Positions 7,293-15,162 of a stretch of 34,133 nt of DNA are shown here, piece by piece. The position numbers and the translations under genes are program-made. Below the pieces are notes generated by a model. It searched no databases and had not been told where the DNA came from. It saw only the letters and a list, made by a program, of their open reading frames with translations. The stretch spans positions 1 to 34,133 of the forward strand of contig RYFE02000053.1 of NCBI GenBank assembly GCA_004138175.2, in the 5' to 3' direction. Numbering within the stretch: the first letter of the stretch is position 1; every line of letters begins with the position of its first letter. This DNA is from Chloroflexales bacterium ZM16-3. GTDB lineage: Bacteria > Chloroflexota > Chloroflexia > Chloroflexales > Chloroflexaceae.

Positions 7293-10187
7293 ATGCCACG
7301 ATTCTCTGTCGGTTCCCTGGTCCGCTGCCGCGAGCGCGAGTGGGTGGTGCTGCCCTCGCCAGATGAGGAGCTGCTGCTGCTGCGGCCCCTCGGCGGGGCG
7401 ACGGCAGAGATCTGCGGCATCTTCCTGCCCGTCGAGGGCGACGGCGTCACCGAGGCCAGCTTTACCCCCCCCGATCTGGTCAATGTGGGCGATGTTGAGG
7501 CGGGATCGCTGCTGCGCGACGCGGCCCGCCTGAGCCTGCGTAGCGGTGCCGGGCCGTTCCGCTCCCTGGGGCATCTCGGCGTACGCCCCCGGCCCTACCA
7601 GCTCGTACCGCTGATCATGGCCCTGCGCCTGGACCCGGTGCGCCTGCTGATCGCCGACGATGTAGGTATCGGCAAGACGGTCGAGGCCGGGCTGATTGCC
7701 CGCGAGCTGCTTGACCGGGGCGAGATTAGTCGGCTCACCGTGCTCTGCCCGCCCCACCTCTGCGACCAGTGGCAGCGCGAGCTGGCGGAGAAGTTTGCCC
7801 TGGAGGCCACCGTGGTGCGCTCCAGCACCGCCGCTGCTCTGGAGCGCAGCCTCCCGCGCGGCGATGTGAGTGTCTGGGAGCACTTCCCGATCACGGTGGC
7901 CAGCATCGATTACGTGAAGAGCGACCGCCGCCGCGACAGCTTCCTGCGCGCCGCCCCCGAGCTGGTGATTGTGGATGAGGCCCACGCCGCCGTCGGCATG
8001 GGTGGCAGCGCCGCCCAGCAGCAGCGCTACGAGCTCGTCCGCGAGCTGACCACCGCGCATGCCAGCCGTCATCTGATTCTGCTCACCGCGACCCCGCACT
8101 CGGGCGTGGAGGACGCCTTTACCAGCCTGCTCGGTCTGCTCGACCCGCGCTTTGGGAAGCTCGACCCCAGCAAGCTGAGTGAGGCTGAGCGCGATACCCT
8201 GTCCCGCCACTTTGTGCAGCGCCGCCGTGGCGATGTGCAGCGCTGGCTTGGGGCGAGCGATGTGACGCCCTTCCCCGTCCGTGAGTCTGCGGAGGTGACG
8301 TACACGATGCCCCGCGCCGCGGCCTATCGTACGCTCTTCGATGAGGTCTTCACCTTTACGAAGGAGCTGGTGCAGGAGAGCGGGCTCGGAACCAGCCATC
8401 GCGTCTGGCGGCAGCGCGCCCGCTACTGGGCGGCCCTGGCCCTGCTGCGCTGTGTGATGAGTAGCCCGGCGGCCGCCGAGAAGGCCCTGCGCCTGCGCGC
8501 CGCCGGGATGGAGGATGCCGAGCCTGCGGGTGATGGTGGCGAGAGCGAGGAACTGCTGCGTGGCTATGTCTATGACCCGACGGACCAGGAGGGGGCGCAA
8601 GACCAGGAGCCGAGCACCATTGTGGCGCAGGGCAGCCCGCCAAGCGAACGCGCCCGGCTCAGTCGCTTCGCCACCCGCGCCGCCGAGCTGCGCGGCAAGG
8701 ATGACCCGAAGCTCCAGCGACTGATCCAGGTGGCCGGCGACCTGCTGCGCGACGGCTTCAACCCGATTATCTACTGCCGCTACATCGCCACGGCCGATTA
8801 TGTCGCCGCCGAGCTGAGCAAGAGCCTCGGGCGCCAGGCTGGCCTCCGTGTGCTGTCGGTCACGGGCGAACGCTCTGAGGAGGAACGCGAGACTCTGATC
8901 ACTGAGCTGGAGGCCAGCCCGCGCCGCCTGCTGGTCGCCACCGACTGTCTCAGCGAGGGCATCAACCTCCAGGGCGGATTCGACGCCGTGGTCCACTACG
9001 ACCTGCCCTGGAACCCGAACCGCCTGGAGCAGCGCGAGGGGCGCGTGGATCGCTATGGCCAGCGCCGACCGACGGTGCGCACGGCCCTGCTCTACGGCCA
9101 GGATAACCCGATGGACGAGGCGGTGATGAAGGTGCTGCTGCGCAAGGCGGTGCGCATTCATAAGACCCTTGGCATCACCGTGCCCCTCCCGGTGGAGAGC
9201 GGCACGGTGGTTGAGGCCCTGATCGAGTCGCTCTTCCAGCCCACCGTCGAGCAGCTGGCCCTGTTCGACACCGCCCGCCAGATGACGCTGCTGGACGCGG
9301 ACCACGAGGTGCGCAATGTCGAGACGGCCTGGGATCGGGCAGTGGAGCGCGAGCAGGAGAGCCGCACCCGCTTCGCCCAGCGCCGGATCAAGCCCGAGGA
9401 GGTGGCCCGCGAGCTGGAGGAGACCGACGCGGTGCTTGGCAATGCCATTGCGGTCGAGCGCTTTGTCACCGCCGCCTGCGCCCGCCTGGGGGCTTCGCTC
9501 CTGAAGGATGAGGGAAGAAGGATGAAGGACGAAGTCGGGCAGATGAAATTCACCCTTGGCGACGATGTGTATCGCCTGAGCCTCGGGTCACTCCCGGCCC
9601 CCATCCGTGAAAGGCTCGAAGGTACGCTCACCTCAGCCCTCAGCCCTCAGCCCTCAGCCCTTGAGCGCAACCACCCGCTCGTGGTCGCCCTCGCCGAGTA
9701 CCTGATGGAAACCGCGCTGGCCCCCGATGGCGTCGAGCCCATTGCCGCACGCTCCGGGGTCATCCGCACCCGCGCGGTGCCCAAGCGCACGCGCCTGCTC
9801 TTGCTGCGGGTGCGCATGCTGATCGAGAGCGCCCGCCAGCGCGCCCCGTCCCTGGCCGAGGAGCTGGTCGTGGTCGGCTTTAGCGGGCAGCCCGCCGCCC
9901 CCGCATGGCTCAGCCAGCCCGACGCCCTCGCGCTGCTGGAGCAGGCCCAGGCCGCCGCCAACCTCACGCCCGACGAGCGCGCCATCGCGCTCAGCGCCGC
10001 CCGCGACGAGCTGCTCCCGCTCGCCGACGAGCTGAGGCGGGTCGCCGAGGAGCGGGCCGCCCACCTCCGCGAGTCGCATATGCGCGTGCGCGCCCAGACC
10101 GGCGGCGGCGCGGTGCGCGTGCGCCCCGCCGGCCCGCCCGATGTGCTCGGCCTGTACGTGCTGCTGCCCGCGCTGATAGGGATGTAA
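7293..10187 (+). CDS. SNF2/RapA-type helicase (DrmD-like)
   Basis: A 964-aa superfamily 2 ATPase of the SNF2/RapA group, which translocates on double-stranded DNA. Motif I DDVGIGKTVEAGLIA is near residue 122, motif II VDEAH near 227, motif III LLTATPHSG near 263. The helicase C domain has ATDCLSEGINLQGG and the motif VI equivalent QREGRVDRYGQ near 575-590. A long C-terminal region (about 600-964) holds charged helices. The start ATG 7293 has GGGAG about 8 bases upstream. In class 1 DISARM the SNF2 subunit DrmD sits beside the methylase DrmMI and the DrmA/DrmB pair, the same combination as here. Two short repeats are inserted in frame (9501-9534 and 9631-9660), in the C-terminal region and clear of the motor. 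Helicase family is certain; the DrmD assignment is inferred from context. Confidence 0.92.
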   Translation: MPRFSVGSLVRCREREWVVLPSPDEELLLLRPLGGATAEICGIFLPVEGDGVTEASFTPPDLVNVGDVEAGSLLRDAARLSLRSGAGPFRSLGHLGVRPRPYQLVPLIMALRLDPVRLLIADDVGIGKTVEAGLIARELLDRGEISRLTVLCPPHLCDQWQRELAEKFALEATVVRSSTAAALERSLPRGDVSVWEHFPITVASIDYVKSDRRRDSFLRAAPELVIVDEAHAAVGMGGSAAQQQRYELVRELTTAHASRHLILLTATPHSGVEDAFTSLLGLLDPRFGKLDPSKLSEAERDTLSRHFVQRRRGDVQRWLGASDVTPFPVRESAEVTYTMPRAAAYRTLFDEVFTFTKELVQESGLGTSHRVWRQRARYWAALALLRCVMSSPAAAEKALRLRAAGMEDAEPAGDGGESEELLRGYVYDPTDQEGAQDQEPSTIVAQGSPPSERARLSRFATRAAELRGKDDPKLQRLIQVAGDLLRDGFNPIIYCRYIATADYVAAELSKSLGRQAGLRVLSVTGERSEEERETLITELEASPRRLLVATDCLSEGINLQGGFDAVVHYDLPWNPNRLEQREGRVDRYGQRRPTVRTALLYGQDNPMDEAVMKVLLRKAVRIHKTLGITVPLPVESGTVVEALIESLFQPTVEQLALFDTARQMTLLDADHEVRNVETAWDRAVEREQESRTRFAQRRIKPEEVARELEETDAVLGNAIAVERFVTAACARLGASLLKDEGRRMKDEVGQMKFTLGDDVYRLSLGSLPAPIRERLEGTLTSALSPQPSALERNHPLVVALAEYLMETALAPDGVEPIAARSGVIRTRAVPKRTRLLLLRVRMLIESARQRAPSLAEELVVVGFSGQPAAPAWLSQPDALALLEQAQAAANLTPDERAIALSAARDELLPLADELRRVAEERAAHLRESHMRVRAQTGGGAVRVRPAGPPDVLGLYVLLPALIGM
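9501..9534. repeat. Purine-rich GGATGAGGGAAGAAGGATGAAGG repeat in the SNF2 gene
   Basis: Repeated GGATGA/GAAG units, read in frame as LKDEGRRMKDE. It resembles a short interspersed repeat and differs from the local GC-rich codon style. It lies about 100 bp before the CAGCCCT tract at 9631. Confidence 0.5.
9631..9660. repeat. CAGCCCT heptamer tract in the SNF2 gene
   Basis: Four consecutive 7-bp units (CTCAGCC phase), read in frame as TSALSPQPSAL. The same units occur in both orientations inside the methyltransferase gene at 12215-12371 and 12480-12570. Because 7 is not a multiple of 3, gain or loss of one unit would shift the frame of the helicase C-terminus. Confidence 0.75.
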
Positions 10188-10241
10188 GATAGAACGCGGA
10201 TCGGACGGATCGAACGGATCAGCACGGATCGGACTTTTTTG

Positions 10242-10667
10242 ATGAGCCTAAAACACCGTGAATTGACAGATGCGATCATCAACGCCTTCTATCATGTGTA
10301 TAACACTCTGGGTTTTGGGTTTTTGGAGAAGGTGTATGAACATGCGCTGGCTTATGAACTGCGGAAGCGCGGCTACACCGTCGCACAGCAGTTTCCCATT
10401 AAGGTTTTCTATGATGGTCAAGTGGTGGGCGATTACTACGCCGATCTTCTTGTCAACGATCTGGTACTCCTTGAACTGAAGGCCGCTGAGTCAATCATGC
10501 CTGAGCATGAGGCGCAACTGCTCAACTATCTGCGTGCAACGCGCTATGAGGTTGGTCTGATCTTGAACTTCGGCCCAAAACCGCAACTCAAGCGCAAAAT
10601 CTATGATCGCGCACGCCGGGACGGAGATGCCCGCATTGAACGCGGATGTGACAGATTCGACGAATAA
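10242..10667 (+). CDS. GxxExxY family protein (PD-(D/E)XK nuclease-like fold)
   Basis: A 141-aa protein with the name-giving motif G26-F-L-E29-K-V-Y32 and the downstream nuclease-like triad: Asp68 in GDYYADLLV, then E78-L-K80 in LLELKA, followed by the usual helix with MPEHEAQLLNYL. The family (PDDEXK_3/GxxExxY) has no firmly established function; the residues expected for metal-dependent cleavage are all present. ATG 10242 is the first sensible start, but no Shine-Dalgarno sequence precedes it, unlike the neighbouring genes. The last 15 or so residues (about RDGDARIERGCDRF) are encoded by repeat-arm sequence. It is less GC-rich than both neighbours and sits inside a pair of inverted repeats, so it is probably a passenger or a driver of the repeat rather than a subunit of the defence core. 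Confidence 0.88.
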   Translation: MSLKHRELTDAIINAFYHVYNTLGFGFLEKVYEHALAYELRKRGYTVAQQFPIKVFYDGQVVGDYYADLLVNDLVLLELKAAESIMPEHEAQLLNYLRATRYEVGLILNFGPKPQLKRKIYDRARRDGDARIERGCDRFDE

Positions 10668-10736
10668 CCACTGATCGAACATGGTTGTTTTGCTATCCGC
10701 GCGCATCCGTCCGATCCGCCGCATCCGCGTTCTATC
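10636..10736. repeat. CGCGGAT hairpin repeat overlapping the GxxExxY 3' end
   Basis: The left-arm-like GAACGCGGATGTGACAGATT (from 10637) and the right arm GTCCGATCC...ATCCGCGTTCTATC match the copies at 6821 and 11565. The right end leads into GAGG (10737-10740), which is the likely ribosome-binding site of the methyltransferase, so the element supplies or abuts its translation signal. Confidence 0.65.
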
Positions 10737-10750
10737 GAGGACTACACTTT

Positions 10751-13700
10751 ATGCCCCACACAACCATCGTTACCGAGGGCGGGCTGCTGCCCAGCGATAT
10801 CCTCGACGCGATCGCCGCCGGCGAGCTGGCCGGCCAGCGCCCCGAGGACTTCGGCCTGGAGCGCACCCGCAATCTCTCCGACCGCATCTCGGCGGCGTGG
10901 CAGGCCGCGCGCGGCCAGTGGGCGCTCTTCCAGTCCTACCTGGCCGATCTGCCCGCCGGCGAGACGGCCACCTCGGAGACCCGCGAGCAGTGGGTGCTGC
11001 CGCTGCTGCGCGTCCTCGGCTACCAGCTGGCCCGCAACCGTAGCGCCTACGTCGTCCAGGGCCGTACCTACGCCATCTCCCATCGCGCCGGCGAGGCCGA
11101 TGATACGCCGCCCGTGCATATCGAGAGCATCCGCAACAGCCTCGACGCCCGCCCGCCCTCGGGCCGCCCGCGCCTCTCGCCCCACGCCCTCGTGCAGGAG
11201 TACCTCAACAGCACCGAGCAGCTCTGGGGCATTGTCACCAACGGCGAGCGCCTGCGCCTGCTGCGCGACTCCTCGCGCTTCACCCGCCCGACCTATGTCG
11301 AGTTTGACCTGCGCGCAATGCTGGAGGGCGAGAAGTTCTCCGAGTTCGCCCTGCTCTACCGCCTGCTCCACCGCTCGCGTATGCCCGTGGGCGCCGATGA
11401 TGCCGCCGCATGTCTGCTGGAGAAGTATCACCAGCAGGCCGTCGAGGCCGGCGGCCGCGTGCGCGAGGGTCTGCGCGATGGGGTGGAGTCGGCCCTGAAG
11501 CTGCTTGGCGACGGCCTGCTGCGCCACCCGGCCAACGCCGCGCTGCGCGCCAAGCTGGGAATTGTAGATGGCACGCGGATGGCGCAGATGCCACAGATCG
11601 ACACGGATCAGCCTGAACAGCACGATCAGAATCAGAACCGCGAGAATCTGTCCGATCCGCGTCATCCGCGTGCTATCGAGCTAACGCCGCTCGGCTACTA
11701 CCGCCAGCTGCTGCGCCTGGTCTACCGCCTGCTCTTCCTGATGGTCGCCGAGGAGCGCGGCCTGATCGCGACCGCCAATGACGAGGACGAGGGCGACATC
11801 CTCTCGCCCGCCGCCTACCGTCCCGCGCCCGACCGACGACTCGCCATCTACCGCGAGTACTACAGCCTGGGCCGGCTGCGCCGCATGGCCGAGACCTCCG
11901 GCACGGGCCGTGGCTCCTACACCGACCTCTGGGCCGGTCTGCTGACCACGTTCCGCCTGCTCGAGGGCAGCGACGAGGTCGCGCCGCGCCGCCTCGGGCT
12001 GGCCCCGCTCGACGGCGATCTGTTCAGCGATGCCGCCTGCGCCGCCCTGACCACGAATACCCACCTGACCAACCGTGAGCTGCTGGCCGCCGTGCGCGCC
12101 CTCTCACTCTACCGCGAGAAGGAGAGCAAGGCCCTGCGCCGCGTCAACTACGGCGCCCTCGACGTGGAGGAGCTGGGCAGCGTCTACGAGAGCCTGCTTG
12201 ACTACCGCCCCGTTGTGAGGGCTGAGGGCTCAGGGCTGAGGGCTGAGGGCGGAAGGCTGAGGGCTGAGGGCGGAAGGCTGAGGGCTGAGGGCGGAAGGCT
12301 GAGGGCTGAGGGCTCAGGGCTCAGGGCTGAGGCTCCGATCACATCAGCCCTCAGCCCTCAGCCCTCAGCCTTCTTCGACCTCGTCGCCGGCACCGAGCGA
12401 AAGACCACCGGCAGCTACTACACCCGCCCCGAGCTGGTGCAGGAGCTGATCAAGAGCGCCCTGGTGCCGGTGCTGGAGGAAAGGCTGAGGGCTGAGGGCG
12501 GAAGGCTGAGGGGCAGCGACAGGGCGCAGGGTTCGGAGCATCAGCCCTCAGCCCTCAGCCCTCAGCCCTTGAAAGACCCTCATCCCTCTTCCAAAGCCCT
12601 CGAAGACGCAATTCTATCCATTAGGGTGATCGATCCTGCCTGCGGATCGGGGGCCTTCTTGCTCGCCGCCGCGCGCCGCCTCGGGCGCGAGCTGGCCCGC
12701 GTGCGCGCCGGTGAGGATCAGCCCTCGCCCACGCAGTTCCGCCGCGCCGTGCGCGATGTGATCCGGCGCTGCATCTTCGGCGTCGACCTCAACCCGCTCG
12801 CGGTGGACCTCTGCAAGCTGGCGCTGTGGATCGAGGGCCACGCCGCCGGCCTGCCGCTCAGCTTCCTCGACCACCACATCCGCCAGGGCAACAGCCTGGT
12901 CGGCGCGACCCGCGCCTTGGTGGAGCAGGGCATCCCCGACGATGCCTACAAGGCCGTGACCGGCGACGACAAGCCGACGGCGAGCAGCGTCAGGAAGCGC
13001 AACAAGCAGGAGCGCGACCTCTACCAGAAGCAGGGCATGGTTCAGCAGGATCTCTTCGCCGCCCAGTCCCACGCCGGCGACGATATGGCCGCCGCCCTGC
13101 GCGCTCTCGACGAGGCCGCCGACGACAGCGTGGCCGCCGTGCGCGCCCGCGCCGCCCGCTACGCCGCCCTGCGCCGTCAGTCCGACGCTGAGCGCACGAA
13201 GTTCGACCTCTGGACCGCCGCGTTCTTCCAGCCGCTCACGACAGCGAACACCCGCTACGTGCCGACCACCAAGGATCTGATCGACTTCCAGCCCGCCGGC
13301 GAGAAGGCGCTCATGGCCGCGCCCCTGGCTGATGACGTGGGCTTCTTCCACTGGGAGCTGGAGTTCCCGCAAGTTTTTCACCACAGAGACACAGAGGCAC
13401 AGAGGCCGGACGATTCAAAAGAATCTCTGCGTCTCCGTGCCTCTGTGGTGAACATGCCCGGCTTCGACGTTGTCCTCGGCAACCCGCCCTGGGAGCGAAT
13501 CAAGCTCCAGGAGCAGGAGCACTTCGTGGATGTGCCCGCCATTGCCGGGGCCGCCAACAAGGCCGCCCGCGAGAGGGTCATCGCTACTTGGCGCGGAGGC
13601 GACGAGCGCCAACGCGCCCGCATCGCCGAGTTCGACGCCGCCAAGTACCGCGCCGAGGCCGAGAGCCGCTTTGTGCGCGCATCCGGGCGCTTCCCGCTGA

Positions 13701-15148
13701 CGGCGGTGGGCGACGTGAACACGTATGCGTTGTTTGCCGAACAGTTCCGTACCTTGTTATCCCCACCGGGGCGGGCGGGCATTATTGTGCCTACGGGTAT
13801 CGCGACGGACGATAGCACCAAGGATTTCTTTGGCGATCTCAGCGTGCGGCGACAGCTTGTAAGCCTCTACGATTTTGAGAACCGCGAGGCAATCTTTCCG
13901 GGCGTGCATCGAAGCTACAAGTTTTGCCTGCTCACCACAGGTGCAACGAGGGAGCCAACCCAGTTTATCTTCTTTGCCGCCAATGTGACACACCTGACTG
14001 ATAAGCAGCGCGTCTTCACACTCACCCCCGAAGAGATCGCCCTGATCAACCCGAACACCCGCACCGCGCCGGTCTTTCGCACCCGCCAGGATGCCGATCT
14101 GACCAAAAACATCTACCGCCGCGCCCCAGTGCTGATCAATGAGCGTACTGAGACAAACCCTTGGGGAGTGCGCTTTATGGCCATGTTCCACATGTCCAAC
14201 GACAGCCGCCTCTTTCAGAGCGCACCGGGCGAGGGATTGCTGCCGCTATATGAGGCTAAACTGCTTCACCAGTTTACTCATCGTTGGGCTACCTATGATG
14301 GTGATGCTGCCCGCGACAGTAGCACTGATGAACTGGTCGATCCAGCAAAGAGCATTACACCGCGCTACTGGGTGCCGACTAACGCTGTTACTGAGCGATT
14401 GGCTCATTGGAAATATCATTGGATTATGGCTTTTCGACGGGTAGCCAGAGTTACAGATGAGAGAACAGCCATTTTTACCATACTACCCAATGTTGCTGCT
14501 GGTGACAGCGTTTTTTTACTTTTACCCATGAATGCAAATAGCCTCACGATAGCTTGTTTGCTGGGAACAGTAGGTAGCGTCGTATTTGACTTTGTTACCC
14601 GTCAAAAAGTTGGTGGCGTCAACTTCAGCTTTTTCATCGTCAACCAACTCCCCGTCCTCCCGCCCTCTACATTCACCCCCGCCGACATCGCCTACATCGT
14701 CCCGCGCGTCGTCGAGCTGGTCTACACCGCCTGGGACATCAAAGCCTTCGCCGAGGACGTATGGGCCGAGGCAGACAACGAATTACGGGCGCTCATCCTG
14801 GCCCGCCGGATGGACAACCACAGAGACACAGAGGCACAGAGCTCAGACGAAATCAAAACTCTGTGCCTCTGTGCCTCTGTGGTGAACTCCGACCCGCCGC
14901 CCCCATTCATCTGGCACGACGAGCGCCGCGCCCTGGCCCGCGCCGAGCTCGACGCGCGCATCGCCAAGCTCTACGGGCTCACCCGCGACGAGCTGCGCTA
15001 CATCCTCGACCCGGCGGACGTGTACGGGCCGGACTTCCCCGGCGAGACCTTCCGGGTGCTGAAGGAGAAGGAGACGAAACTGTACGGCGAATACCGAACG
15101 AGAAGGCTGGTGCTGGAGGCGTGGGATCGGGAGAACGCACAGCGGTAA
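10751..15148 (+). CDS. Large N6-adenine DNA methyltransferase (DrmMI/PglX/Eco57I-like)
   Basis: 1465 aa; transfers methyl from S-adenosylmethionine to adenine in DNA, in DISARM marking self DNA. The SAM site DPACGSGAFLL is near residue 628, the acidic loop GVDLNPLAVDLCKLALW near 675, and catalytic motif IV NPPWERI near 911-917, the form typical of gamma-type N6-adenine enzymes. The N-terminal 480 residues are helical and specificity domains occupy about 1000-1465. ATG 10751 follows GAGG at 10737-10740. The gene is interrupted in frame by five repeat-derived stretches (residues about 272-309, 489-540, 577-606, 877-899 and 1356-1377), the third just before motif I and the fourth just before NPPW, yet it stays open throughout. 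The DNA for about 13740-14650, the expected target-recognition part, is visibly more AT-rich than the rest, suggesting recombinational exchange. Enzyme class is certain; activity with these inserts is unproven. Confidence 0.92.
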   Translation: MPHTTIVTEGGLLPSDILDAIAAGELAGQRPEDFGLERTRNLSDRISAAWQAARGQWALFQSYLADLPAGETATSETREQWVLPLLRVLGYQLARNRSAYVVQGRTYAISHRAGEADDTPPVHIESIRNSLDARPPSGRPRLSPHALVQEYLNSTEQLWGIVTNGERLRLLRDSSRFTRPTYVEFDLRAMLEGEKFSEFALLYRLLHRSRMPVGADDAAACLLEKYHQQAVEAGGRVREGLRDGVESALKLLGDGLLRHPANAALRAKLGIVDGTRMAQMPQIDTDQPEQHDQNQNRENLSDPRHPRAIELTPLGYYRQLLRLVYRLLFLMVAEERGLIATANDEDEGDILSPAAYRPAPDRRLAIYREYYSLGRLRRMAETSGTGRGSYTDLWAGLLTTFRLLEGSDEVAPRRLGLAPLDGDLFSDAACAALTTNTHLTNRELLAAVRALSLYREKESKALRRVNYGALDVEELGSVYESLLDYRPVVRAEGSGLRAEGGRLRAEGGRLRAEGGRLRAEGSGLRAEAPITSALSPQPSAFFDLVAGTERKTTGSYYTRPELVQELIKSALVPVLEERLRAEGGRLRGSDRAQGSEHQPSALSPQPLKDPHPSSKALEDAILSIRVIDPACGSGAFLLAAARRLGRELARVRAGEDQPSPTQFRRAVRDVIRRCIFGVDLNPLAVDLCKLALWIEGHAAGLPLSFLDHHIRQGNSLVGATRALVEQGIPDDAYKAVTGDDKPTASSVRKRNKQERDLYQKQGMVQQDLFAAQSHAGDDMAAALRALDEAADDSVAAVRARAARYAALRRQSDAERTKFDLWTAAFFQPLTTANTRYVPTTKDLIDFQPAGEKALMAAPLADDVGFFHWELEFPQVFHHRDTEAQRPDDSKESLRLRASVVNMPGFDVVLGNPPWERIKLQEQEHFVDVPAIAGAANKAARERVIATWRGGDERQRARIAEFDAAKYRAEAESRFVRASGRFPLTAVGDVNTYALFAEQFRTLLSPPGRAGIIVPTGIATDDSTKDFFGDLSVRRQLVSLYDFENREAIFPGVHRSYKFCLLTTGATREPTQFIFFAANVTHLTDKQRVFTLTPEEIALINPNTRTAPVFRTRQDADLTKNIYRRAPVLINERTETNPWGVRFMAMFHMSNDSRLFQSAPGEGLLPLYEAKLLHQFTHRWATYDGDAARDSSTDELVDPAKSITPRYWVPTNAVTERLAHWKYHWIMAFRRVARVTDERTAIFTILPNVAAGDSVFLLLPMNANSLTIACLLGTVGSVVFDFVTRQKVGGVNFSFFIVNQLPVLPPSTFTPADIAYIVPRVVELVYTAWDIKAFAEDVWAEADNELRALILARRMDNHRDTEAQSSDEIKTLCLCASVVNSDPPPPFIWHDERRALARAELDARIAKLYGLTRDELRYILDPADVYGPDFPGETFRVLKEKETKLYGEYRTRRLVLEAWDRENAQR
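11565..11679. repeat. CGCGGAT hairpin repeat inside the methyltransferase
   Basis: Starts with TAGATGGCACGCGGATGG and ends with GTCCGATCCGCGTCATCCGCGTGCTATCGA, matching the ends of the GxxExxY element. Read in frame as a Gln/Asp/Asn-rich linker (IDTDQPEQHDQNQNREN) between two helical segments. Confidence 0.75.
12215..12371. repeat. GAGGGCT heptamer array with inverted CAGCCCT arm, in the methyltransferase
   Basis: A left array of 7-bp GGCTGAG units and 14-bp GGCTGAGGGCGGAA variants (12215-12332) faces an inverted CAGCCCT array (about 12343-12371), so the transcript could fold into a long hairpin. Translated, it gives a 7-residue period RAEGGRL repeated several times, then SALSPQPSA. It ends just before the conserved TGSYYTRPELV motif. 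Confidence 0.85.
12480..12570. repeat. Second heptamer array in the methyltransferase
   Basis: The same GGCTGAGGG units (12480-12511) and inverted CAGCCCT units (12540-12570) around a 28-base spacer. Translated as RLRAEGGRLRG...HQPSALSPQPL, directly upstream of the SAM-binding motif I. It separates the conserved TGSYYTRPELV region from DPACGSGAF. Confidence 0.85.
13381..13448. repeat. CACAGAG hairpin repeat just before the NPPW motif
   Basis: 24-bp arms 13381-13404 and 13425-13448. It encodes an HHRDTEAQR-type insert between FPQVF and MPGFDVVLGNPPW, fewer than 15 residues before the catalytic motif. It is the same element as the intergenic copy at 7201. Confidence 0.88.
14818..14882. repeat. 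CACAGAG hairpin repeat near the methyltransferase C-terminus
   Basis: 24-bp arms 14818-14841 and 14859-14882 with a 17-base loop. It encodes NHRDTEAQ...LCLCASVV in frame, between the last specificity segment and the C-terminal helical tail. Confidence 0.88.
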
Positions 15149-15162
15149 AAGGAGCTTGGGCT

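Larger units (their letters stand above)
10188..10736. mobile_element. Putative repeat-bounded element carrying a GxxExxY gene
   Basis: The segment starts directly after the SNF2 stop with GATAGAACGCGGAT (10188-10201) and ends with the exact reverse complement ATCCGCGTTCTATC (10723-10736). Both ends continue into further CGGATC-rich arm sequence. Inside is one small gene (10242-10667), whose 3' end runs into a second left-arm-like stretch (about 10636-10660). Compact copies of the same hairpin without a gene lie at 6821-6922 and 11565-11679. The arrangement looks like a gene-bearing version of a short palindromic element. Target-site duplication was not found, so mobility is inferred. Confidence 0.55.

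Noticed and set aside
7197-9305. 702-aa minus-strand open frame opposite the SNF2 gene
   Set aside because: Shadow of the SNF2 gene; its amino acid composition is low in structure and lacks motifs. The CACAGAG repeat only extends it.
12215-12570. CRISPR array
   Set aside because: Units are 7 bp without unique spacers, lie inside a reading frame, and no cas gene is near.
2029-15148. BREX system
   Set aside because: The methyltransferase resembles PglX, but no PglZ, BrxC/PglY ATPase or Lon-like gene is present.
10751-15148. Type I or simple type II restriction-modification
   Set aside because: No HsdS/HsdR or adjacent cognate endonuclease was found; partner genes are DISARM-like helicases.
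14761-15162. Longer N-terminus for the AlbA_2 protein
   Set aside because: It would overlap the methyltransferase by almost 400 bp and include translated repeat sequence; the AAAAGGAG site before 15163 fits a normal start.
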